10,575 bases of DNA, taken from NCBI GenBank assembly GCA_013368445.1, contig JAACJO010000111.1, forward strand, positions 1 to 10,575, read 5' to 3'. The notes under the pieces were generated by a model that ran no database searches, was not told the DNA's origin, and saw nothing but the letters and a program-made list of their open reading frames with translations. This document shows positions 1 to 7,434 of the stretch, piece after piece; the stretch's first letter is position 1; every line of letters begins with the position of its first letter. Source of the stretch: Leucocoprinus leucothites. Taxonomy: Eukaryota; Basidiomycota; Agaricomycetes; Agaricales; Agaricaceae. Position numbers and translations under genes: made by a program.

Positions 1-283
1 TCGAGGGAAACAAGCGCGCTGACGATGCAAGTTAAACGCAGAGATTGACATATGAGAGGAAGAAGACGACTTACCTGGATATGATCGTGTTAATGCTGCC
101 CTCGAATTCGACTGTCGGCATCGACCTAGGCCCCTCGTTGCCTCCTCTCTGTGGTCCCTCACCTCCTCCTTGCTGCAATTCCTCGTCATCTCCTCTTAGT
201 TCCCTGGCCCAAGTCGCTATCCTTGTAACAGCTCGCGATTTTCGCGTCGACCGTTCTCGCTGCGCGCCATTCGCTGATCGCAT
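1..283 (-). CDS. 5' part of an unrecognised spliced gene, cut by the left edge
   Basis: I do not recognise this protein. A minus-strand ATG at 283-281 opens a frame of 69 codons plus two bases to position 75, followed by a textbook donor (GTAAGT from 74) and an acceptor ending at 19 (…CGTCAG). This gives a 56-nt intron like the others in this window, and the frame stays open from 18 to the window edge. The first 70 residues are an Arg-rich stretch (about residues 8-32), an acidic/Gln/Gly-rich low-complexity part (about 30-53) and a more hydrophobic end (about 60-70). The start is a choice: the same frame is open upstream to about 612 without an ATG, and a plausible 5'-UTR intron sits just before the start (separate entry). 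The rest of the gene lies outside the window, so function cannot be judged. Confidence 0.45.
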
Positions 284-287
284 ACCA

Positions 288-342
288 CTACCAAGACACA
301 TTACCAGGTTAGTGTCTTTCATTTTGTTTGTTGAACCTTTAC
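288..342 (-). other. possible 5'-UTR intron of the left-edge gene
   Basis: On the minus strand, GTAAAGG starts at 342, ACACTAAC (a perfect branch-site match) lies near 311, and TTGGTAG ends at 288. The length is 55 nt, in line with the introns of neighbouring genes. The acceptor is 4 nt before the ATG at 283. Removing it inside a longer coding frame would shift into a stop, so it fits better as a leader intron. No transcript evidence is available. Confidence 0.35.
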
Positions 343-617
343 CACCCACCGGATGCACCTTATGAACTTCTTGAGGGCCTTGAATAATCCGGGCATCGTG
401 GTTTGGAGATTGAGAGGGTGGATGGTACTGAAGAGACTGTTGTGGTCGGGAGAGAAGCGATGGCGAGTTTATTTGTTGACCAGCGGGATCTCCCAAGCAG
501 TGAACAAACGAAGGACAACGAAAAATTGATGCGTACTGAACGTTCTCGCGCTCACCATAGGTAACACGGAGCGTCCACACGGGCCATCCAGATCCCGACG
601 CTGAGGGTCATAGTGTA

Positions 618-1073
618 GTAGCGCAGACTTACATGTACCTGAATACTATTCGTCGTCACAGCATGTCTATTGTAGATCCGTTGATGGGCAGAAATGAATG
701 CTTTTCTTATATCTGCTCCTCTTGGCCGTTCACCTGTTCTTTCCTTTGTTTACTAATAAATCATATTTCTGTCGAGGAACACATTATCGAGCAGCTAGAT
801 TTTCCTGCCGTCTAGACTACATTTTATCTAGATTTTGTGTGCCAACGAGCTCAGTGCACGCCGTTTCCCACTTCTCATCCAGATGTGATCCGGATGAAAT
901 CTAGATTTTAGACAATCCACCGGGAAGACTCTTCTCATTGGCGGATTAATCCGGCTTGATGCAGTCAATGTTAACACAGCCAGGAAGTTTGTACTACTCG
1001 GCATGTAAGCTATATATACGATACGCGGTTGAAATAAGTGCTGAAAAGTGGAAAAGGGAAGGGTATATGATCA
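618..1073. other. intergenic stretch, AT-rich, no supported gene
   Basis: This lies between the 3' end of the DUF7702-like gene (stop at 1074) and the upstream part of the left-edge gene. It has only short open frames without family resemblance. It holds three copies of CTAGATTTT (795-803, 828-836, 901-909) and a TATATATA tract at about 1011-1018. It probably contains the terminator region of the gene on its right and distal promoter sequence of the gene on its left, but no specific site is clear. Confidence 0.4.
795..909 (+). repeat. three dispersed copies of CTAGATTTT
   Basis: The 9-mer CTAGATTTT occurs at 795-803, 828-836 and 901-909, and a related CTAGACTA occurs at 812-819. The second and third copies share the longer core ATCTAGATTTT. 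There is no larger repeat unit, no terminal inverted repeats and no visible target duplication. This may be chance in an AT-rich spacer. Confidence 0.4.
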
Positions 1074-2125
1074 TCATGCAACAGTAGGGCCAGAGACAGG
1101 CCTATTCCTATATCCCTCCAACTCCATATCCTTCTCTTTGATCTCAGCCCTTGACAACACTAGGCCTGAGACTCCATAGACGCAAACGCACAAGAACTCG
1201 GGAAGAGCATTGAGGGGATAATATGTGCTCTCATGCTGAGATTGCCTGATCGTGATCACAGAGTAAATCATCCTCCACAACAAGAGCCCCGAAATCAGAG
1301 CCAGAAGCCACGCTGCGTATTTGTCACCAAACGATCGCGTTTTAGCCTCAACTTTGGGGTATTCTGAAGCACAGAAGTCTTAGTTAGCAAAACATCCTCG
1401 CAACCATGAGGATCACACGTACTTGCAGACTCGTGGTAGACGAAGGCTCCAGACCTAAGGCCCTGTAACACTGTCATGCCGAATAGGATCCATGTCCCAG
1501 CAGTCCTCAGCGTGTTCCCAAGGTCTCGCCCGTCAGGGTTATCACTCGTAAGCATATTCGTTCCAACAATGATAAGCACAACGGCAGCGACGATAATAAC
1601 ATGGTAGAATCTTCTGTGGGTGAGCACGAGGATAAGAGGATGCTTGTAACGGAGTCCGGCTATCCGTTCACTGTAAAAACTTGTAAGCAAACCCGATTAA
1701 GCCATACGACCTATCAGAGCAGGACGTACCGATCGCTCTGAAGACTGAATGTTGAAAACAAGAGACCAGAGAAACCCATTCCAAAGAGGATCTGGTCAGC
1801 AATGACCAGGCCCAAGTTGGATGCAGCAGACTCTGATCCAGCTAATACGGCACGAATAGCAAACCCCACAACTCGAACTGTAACAAAACATAAACGTAAA
1901 CGCGACGAGAAGGTTAGCATTCACATTATTGCCAGACGAGCCACAAAACGCACTTATACAAAAGATGGTCAAGAAGACGAAAACATAGTTGAAACGCGTT
2001 ACAGCACGCCAGACAAAATAGAAAGCGAGAGGCACATAGATGACGGTGAAGACGACTGCTGCTGCAACTGAGTGAATTCCGAAGAAGCCGCTGCATTAGT
2101 CAAAATGGGACGCGTTGCTCGACAT
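1074..2125 (-). CDS. DUF7702-like seven-helix membrane protein, with an in-frame TAA at codon 10
   Basis: Four exons: 2125-1945, 1877-1730, 1670-1423 and 1363-1074; introns 67, 59 and 59 nt, two with CTAAC branch sites. The exons total 867 nt (289 codons). The product has about seven hydrophobic segments (roughly residues 15-38, 43-62, 75-100, 125-143, 157-178, 200-222 and 240-260). Its C-terminal part has the pattern WRMIYSVI … LPEFLCVCVYGVSGL, which I associate with the uncharacterised fungal DUF7702 membrane family; this is recalled, not searched. No enzymatic role is known. Oddity: counted from the only suitable ATG, codon 10 is TAA (2098-2096), and no in-frame ATG follows in exon 1. Either the gene is damaged, the sequence has an error, or a 21-nt intron (2111-2091, GT…CTAAT…AG) removes the stop without changing frame. 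A TATA box lies upstream at 2259-2252. Everything downstream is intact, which suggests recent or only apparent inactivation. Confidence 0.65.
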
Positions 2126-2251
2126 CAACGAATAGATATTTTCTTGGAGGAGTGCGAAGGGAAAGGCCCTAAAAAGGAGTTGAGAGTTAAAGGAGACCGA
2201 TGAGTCGACCGGGAACGAGAGTATTATACAACGCAGAAATGCATGGGGCGA

Positions 2252-2259
2252 CTTTTATA
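2252..2259 (-). promoter_or_regulatory. TATA box of the DUF7702-like gene
   Basis: TATAAAAG reads on the minus strand, about 127 nt upstream of the ATG at 2125. This predicts a start near 2220-2230, a leader of about 100 nt, and a pyrimidine-rich stretch (about 2190-2135) before the ATG. The position supports 2125 as the true start, which is why the TAA at codon 10 matters. Confidence 0.55.
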
Positions 2260-2427
2260 GTGGGAGGATCGACCGTCCGAAAAAGGGCCGGACGATGAGC
2301 TTTGACAGCATGGGTGGAAGCTGGCTGTAAAATCAACAGCACCTGCCGTGAGTGCCGGCTTGCTGTGCACTGAGTTTGGACGACAGTGGCGATGGTCATT
2401 GGCTCGACGCTCAGGGGTGAATGTTAG

Positions 2428-2447
2428 ATCGGCAACTATCGGCAACT
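2428..2447 (+). repeat. perfect 10-bp tandem duplication
   Basis: ATCGGCAACT occurs twice back to back (2428-2437 and 2438-2447) in the upstream region of the DUF7702-like gene. It could be a duplicated regulator site or a simple replication slip. Confidence 0.6.
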
Positions 2448-2459
2448 ATTTCCAGTACC

Positions 2460-3176
2460 CCGAGTTATTTTTAAATTCGCGTGTCCGAACATAGATTCTC
2501 ATCAATTATGCACAGCCTCACAAAGGTGGCTGGAATATCCGACTTTCCTAAGTGCCTGAATTGCGCAGCCCAATGTGCTGCGCTTACTGAATGAAAAGCG
2601 TGCTCCTACGAGTAGCGTTGATAAACATCAAGCCTTTCTCTGATAGCCGTGGAATTTGAGGCAAACCGTAGCAAAGTTACCCACCGTACTGCTGCGTTTG
2701 TCAATAGAAGGCATTGTTGTCAGCAGAATATAATATACGAAATGGGCCTCTATACGGTCCGCAGCCGCTTCTGGGTTGAGTATAATTTGTACTGGACTTA
2801 TACACCATGCGACACTCGCTCCAATACGCTCACCAGAATAAAATAAGGGAGCCGCCCCTCTGAGGGCATTTGCAGAGGAAAATTTGATGGGTCCAGCAGT
2901 CCGTCTCCTCTGATGGCGCCCCTTTATCAGTCGTCAATTTGATATAAGTATATTGACATGCTTGAAATCGGCTAAACAGGTAACAAGGTATAGAGATAAT
3001 CCTTGGTGATGATATCGATGGACTCCCGTCATGCTGGCACTCCGTTGTGAGTATTTTGCAATTCAAACGGTAATTAGACGCTACGAGTATGAATACTATT
3101 GAAAAAAAGGAAGTAATTGGTCCAGATGGCTATAATGCAAGTAGTGCGATGAGGCAAATTCCAGTGTCCGAAGGTC
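2460..3176. other. intergenic stretch without a supported gene
   Basis: This is 0.7 kb between the upstream region of the DUF7702-like gene and the stop codon of the SAMHD1-like gene. Open frames here are short (65-78 codons), compositionally ordinary and without motifs. On the minus strand a T-tract (about 3111-3103) follows the SAMHD1-like stop by some 65 nt and may belong to its 3' end. No RNA gene or mobile element was seen. Confidence 0.4.
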
Positions 3177-5365
3177 TTAAGACTTGTTCCGTTTCCGTGT
3201 AGGGCTCTTACTCCTGCTATCTCTCGACCGCTTTCTTCCGCCGCCTCGTGTTGGGCTCTTTGGCATACTGAATGTTGGGGAAACTGTGGTGAAGCTATTG
3301 TTTGAGAACCGTCGAGCTGACTTGGTACCAACTGAGGTCCCGGCATCAAGAGTAAAGCTTGAGACTTGGGCTGGAGGGGTTGAGGGTGGCTCAGTTGCGG
3401 GCGGGGTGATTGAGTCAACGGTATTTGTTTCTTCAATAGATATGGAGTCCAAAATTTGTCGATAGCCAGCTTGAACCCGTCCCCAGTATTCTGGTTTCTT
3501 GGTATATATCCGAAGGAGGACTTCTGCAAAACGCTCAGGTTGGAGAGTAGAGTAATCGCCCTTCTCTGCGTTTCGGCAGCCTGAGACTAATGAGTAAACT
3601 TGCTGCAGAACAAAGATTGCTGAGACATACTTGATGGGTTGCGCTTGGAGTAAAACTTAACGAATTTAAGAGGATTTTCCTCTTTCATCCCGTAGTGCAT
3701 TGTGCACAGGTCAACAATCACATCCTCCTCCTCAAGTTCAGGAAAATCATCTGGCAACGGGTCGGAAGAGGCCCGTCGCTTCACTTCATCGACAATCTTC
3801 TTACTTGTAACCTTGTCACGGAACAGGGTTCGAAACGGCCACTCAACGACCTTGTAGTCAACCATCTTGTAGAGGTCGCGATCTCGAATGCGGCGGACTA
3901 TAGCACGGGATTTTGCCAGTTCCTGCTCGTTCAACGGATCAAGAAGGCGTCAGGGACAGGAGTACCCGAACTCACAGGTACGGTTGAGGACTCGATTTGA
4001 TTCAGGATGCTATCATTGAGAAATATGAACTTTTCTGGGTCGAAGACACGCTCCGCGATTCGGAGATGGGGCTCGGCCGCCAAAAGAGCGTCAATTATCA
4101 TGTATTCGATCGCTTTTGCTGCGAAATTTTTGGGGTCAGTTTAGACAACTTGGGCAATGGTGGACACGTACCAGCTTTGTGGTTATAGATCATTTTATGC
4201 AATTTGAATCGAGTAGCGCAAATCTCGTAGAGCTGGTTGGCATCTTTGATGTCGTAGCAAATTTGTTCTTCGATGACCCGAGCAGAGTTGACGATGCTGC
4301 CGACGTCAAATTAAATAAGCACGTTTCAGCAGATATAATCAATAACCATTACCGATTGGAGTCAATTCGGATTGGCTCGCCAATGAGTTGTGAATCTCTC
4401 TGGATATAGTCAAACCTGGGATGAACGACGTAAGCTAATGGGGATAAAGGAGGTAATAAAATTTTCACTTGTCGACGTCTAAGCCGTTGCGTTTGTTTGC
4501 AACAATATCAAACAAGAACCTCTTCTCATCCGGGCTAGAGAATGTCTTTAGTCGAAGGGACGTTATTCGAGGGGGAGGCATCACTGACCTGCACTTCGAA
4601 GGATCACCAGCAATGAGAGCTTTGACGAATCGTTGGTCCTTCGCAGTAATAGGTATCCCATATTCAGCGATCATATGGTCCAACATCATTTCCGAGCCCA
4701 GCTCGTGCCACCACCTTCTTCCAGGCCTGAAGAGAGGAGAATTATGGGCAACGTTAACGAAAGAGAAGATGGACTCACAGCACTCTCGGTATAAACATGC
4801 TGTCCCAGACGTGAGACCAAGGGCCGTGTCCGAGATCGTGACATAGACCTGCAATCTCTACACAATCTATGTCGCGGTCCGTGATATTAAGCTCTGGTTG
4901 ATTGCTCTGCAAACGAGAGGCGAGTAATCGGGATAGATATGCAACACCTGGTAAACCACAGAACTGAGTATATGCGCATATATGCACCGGAATTATCACC
5001 AAACCTAAAGAATGCTCGAAGCGACTGTGGGTAGCGCCCGGCCATACGAAAGAAGATGTACCGAGCTGTTTAACCTCCCGAAGCCGCTGAAAATGACGTC
5101 TAATACGCATATATCAGCTTCAAGAAGCGAATAAAAGCCAACAAGTTCGTACGTGTCGATAAACTTGCTGAGGAGGGCGTGTACTGGAACTAAAGCCCAC
5201 GTGTCACTGTTATCAGAGTCATCGGTATGAAAGGAACATACTATAGTCATGGATGGGATCTTTTATCGACCTAACGAGCAGATGGCGACTGGCTTCAACA
5301 GATTGTATAGAGTCTACAGAGGCTCTTGCAGCGTTATCCTCGGCGTCGCATGCAGCATACTCCAT
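3177..5365 (-). CDS. SAMHD1-like HD-domain dNTP triphosphohydrolase
   Basis: The family cleaves dNTPs to deoxynucleoside and triphosphate. Eleven exons: 5365-5242, 5189-5153, 5099-5005, 4947-4779, 4726-4589, 4534-4469, 4415-4353, 4296-4172, 4118-3976, 3922-3631 and 3586-3177; introns 44-57 nt; 553 aa. The family signature is strong: [52 protein letters not shown] and [13 protein letters not shown]. Likely metal ligands are H83, the HD pair H122/D123 and D209; R80, H126 and H149 are also conserved. D53, Q58 and R61 match residues that bind the allosteric guanine nucleotide in the human enzyme. The later part keeps the C-terminal lobe ([33 protein letters not shown]). The N-terminal SAM domain of vertebrates is absent. 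The last 90 residues are low-complexity: Ser/Thr/Pro, then an Arg/Lys-rich end with two KSPTR sites, probably a nuclear signal with kinase sites. The ATG has A at -3 and G at +4. The role in genome maintenance is inferred. Confidence 0.9.
5153..5189 (-). other. 37-nt microexon of the SAMHD1-like gene
   Basis: Exon 2 encodes only about twelve residues ([12 protein letters not shown] plus part of a Thr). It is fixed by homology: the spliced string [19 protein letters not shown] aligns gap-free with the same segment of animal SAMHD1. It is flanked by a 52-nt intron (5241-5190, GTATGT…TTTAG) and a 53-nt intron (5152-5100, GTACGA…TTAG). Gene finders may miss it. Skipping it would shift the frame. 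Confidence 0.8.
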
Positions 5366-5671
5366 TGTGGGTTGGGTGGTGGTAGAGGGGAAGGCGTGTA
5401 CTGCAGGTGGCAATCAAGGATGCACGGAGCAAGATGAAGAGCCAGGAAATTGGTCCTGCTAATTCTAGAAATGATGCGAGCAAGCAAAACACATCATCAA
5501 TCATCAAAGACAAATATAACGTCATACAAATATACTCGGGTACACATCCAGCTAGTGCAACTGCGTAATACTGTACGTATATTCCACAGGTCAATCACCG
5601 CATAGATTATCCGGTCGCATAGTACGGCATTGCAGGGGGAGCGGTAAGTATATGTATGGTATTACCGACGC
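5366..5671. other. spacer between LPX1-like stop and SAMHD1-like start
   Basis: These 306 nt carry the 3' end of the hydrolase gene and the promoter and leader of the SAMHD1-like gene. No clear TATAAA box is present for the latter; only AT-rich pieces occur (around 5510-5540). An in-frame TGA at 5416-5414 blocks extension of the SAMHD1-like frame upstream of the ATG at 5365, unless an unseen leader intron is spliced at the CAG near 5404. No other gene was found. Confidence 0.45.
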
Positions 5672-5680
5672 CTAGAGCTT
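5672..5680 (-). other. PTS1 peroxisomal targeting signal (AKL-stop)
   Basis: The C-terminus reads ERQAKL then TAG (the stop is 5674-5672, AKL lies at 5683-5675). A-K-L fits [S/A/C]-[K/R/H]-L. It lies in the last exon and is read only when the 52-nt intron 5807-5756 is removed; the unspliced frame ends at 5712 without it. Confidence 0.75.
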
Positions 5681-7074
5681 CGCCTGCCGTTCCATGATCA
5701 GCGCCAGCAACTCATGGACAAGACCTCCCAGCTTTTTGGGGATTTCCTGGGGTATCTGGTACATTGTCAGTGAGCTCGGAGGCGGGGGGATTTACAGAAG
5801 ACTTCACCAGATGACCGATATCCGGAACTTCTTTCACGGAAGCATATATACGACCCGAGGCCGGATCGAGTAACCTTTCATGAACAACCCTAGGACTGAT
5901 TGGTACATAGATAAGCATCTTGAATGGAGAGGAGAGCGGAGCACCATACATGAAATCATTTTTCAATCCAATGACAAGGTGGACGGGGAGAAGGGAGCAT
6001 AACCGTGTTAACTCCTCTACAGGTCGTGTAGCACCTGGAACGTCGAGGTACATTGCCTGAAAAGCGGTAAGCAACTACAAAAGGGACTTTGGCAATGATC
6101 AACTATACGCACTTGCTCCTGTTGAGGGGTACATGCAAGGGTGACTGCACCAGAAGGAGACTCCGCCATTGCATGTTTCTATCCCAAATTCGTTATCCCC
6201 CTACAAGGAGTGGCACCAACCAACATAGAAACGAACCGCAAAAGTCCTCAATACTGATTCGTCCCATCGTTTTGTACGCCTGTCTTCCTTTAAGGACAAG
6301 AACGCCGTCTCACGGTCGGGCCATTCAAAAGCTCTTCGTTTTGCACTCTCCACGAGTCTAGCCCTTAACTTATCCAAATCATGTCCATCCCCTGGACTGA
6401 CCATGGGCTCAACGATAATGAACGATATAAATGGAAAAACAGGCTGCAGTCCTTGTAACAGCAATCTGGGAACATGATGTCAACAGATGGATTTCCCGAT
6501 GATGTAGGGAAACTCACAGTGCATTCGCACCCAGTGAATGTCCCAATCCGACTAATCTCCTCTTGCTAAAATCCACACCGAAGCACTTCGGCGCGCCCAG
6601 TAAGAAGCGATGAATCGCCATCGCATAGCGCTCACAGCTAACTATCCGATGCCAATCAGAAGTATGATCATCTCCATAGGGGCAAATCAGAGAAGACCCA
6701 CAGTCGGTTGCAAACTCCTTCCTCTTCAGCACCTCCCTGTTCAGTATCCCCGCATGACCATGATTCGGACAATCAACAGCCCAAACCTCACGGATCTTGA
6801 CCTTACCCAACCCATTCGTAATCAAAGCTTCAAAGAGCGCCTCTAACGTCGGTTCCCATGTTTCCTTGTGAAAACTCGTCGAATGGAAAGCAAGGACCGT
6901 GATAGCATCCGAATCTCGTTCGAAGACCTGCACCTCCTGCACATGATACCTTTTCGCCGTGATATATAGAGGGTATCCTGTTCCCCGCCCGTTCCCACCT
7001 AGAGCCGACATGTCCGGTGGCAGTGTAAATGACTCTTCCAGTAGCTTCATGTTCGTCCGTTTATGAAATTCCAT
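5672..7074 (-). CDS. LPX1-like peroxisomal alpha/beta-hydrolase with PTS1
   Basis: Six exons: 7074-6518, 6465-6237, 6178-6113, 6056-5950, 5895-5808 and 5755-5672; introns 52-58 nt; 376 aa, close to yeast Lpx1 (387 aa). The fold signature is clear: LAFHSTSFHKETWEP near the oxyanion region, AVDCPNHGHA, the nucleophile elbow GLGHSLGA with Ser180, VIGLKNDF with candidate acid Asp318, and VPDIGHL with His348. The last three residues, AKL, match the PTS1 consensus, so import into peroxisomes is expected. Relatives include yeast lipase Lpx1 and the Alternaria AKT2-type hydrolases annotated as toxin-biosynthesis proteins; nothing here suggests a toxin cluster, so lipase/esterase or epoxide-hydrolase activity is the safer reading. 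The start could be Met9 (7050), which has A at -3, whereas the first ATG has C there. The third intron end and last exon are set by family likeness. The exact substrate is unknown. Confidence 0.85.
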
Positions 7075-7434
7075 GCGAGTCTTGCCCCCAATTCAAAGCA
7101 GAGGTCGAATGTGGCGTTAGGGTTGGAATGCAAGGTGTTCAGGCGCCTATGCGAGGGAGTGGTCTGGAGCGACTCCATCACCTTACTCAATACAGTAATG
7201 GGACTGGCCGATTCGTGAACTAAGTCTTCCAGAAGAAAGAAACACATGCCCCACTTAACTCCCACGCCTATAGAAACCCTTATTGTTTCCGTTGCGACCA
7301 AAATCAACTTAATCCAATTCGGGTTCCGAGCAAAACAAGGTTTTAAGAAATGAGGTATGTATTTTTTTCTCAGGCTTGAGTCGGGAACTACTGACACGAA
7401 AAGTACCGAATCAATTCAAGTGATTGGGGAATAT
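7075..7434. other. spacer between pectate lyase stop and hydrolase start
   Basis: These 360 nt hold the 3' end of the pectate lyase gene and the promoter/leader of the hydrolase gene. A minus-strand frame without an ATG near its beginning runs through 7397-7047 (116 codons from a GTG) and overlaps the hydrolase start in another frame; I see no family signature in it. There is no obvious TATA box. Confidence 0.4.

Noticed and set aside
71..580. A 169-codon minus-strand open frame read as one coding exon.
   Set aside because: It begins with GTG, has no ATG before 283 other than inside a likely leader intron, and its end (ISR-stop) is only the read-through of a perfect GTAAGT donor. Only the part from 283 is kept as a partial gene.
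1008..1022. TATATATA tract as a plus-strand TATA box.
   Set aside because: No plus-strand gene starts downstream; the DUF7702-like gene lies antisense there. It may only be AT-rich spacer.
3184..3465. A 93-codon plus-strand open frame with a hydrophobic start.
   Set aside because: It is antisense to the last exon of the SAMHD1-like gene and mirrors its Ser/Pro/Arg-rich codons.
5672..7074. Calling the alpha/beta-hydrolase a toxin-biosynthesis gene.
   Set aside because: Some relatives carry that label, but the neighbours include no polyketide or peptide synthase or other cluster genes; a general peroxisomal hydrolase is better supported.
7047..7397. A 116-codon minus-strand open frame with some protein-like segments.
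   Set aside because: It starts at GTG, has no family signature, overlaps the hydrolase start in another frame and has no splice partner.
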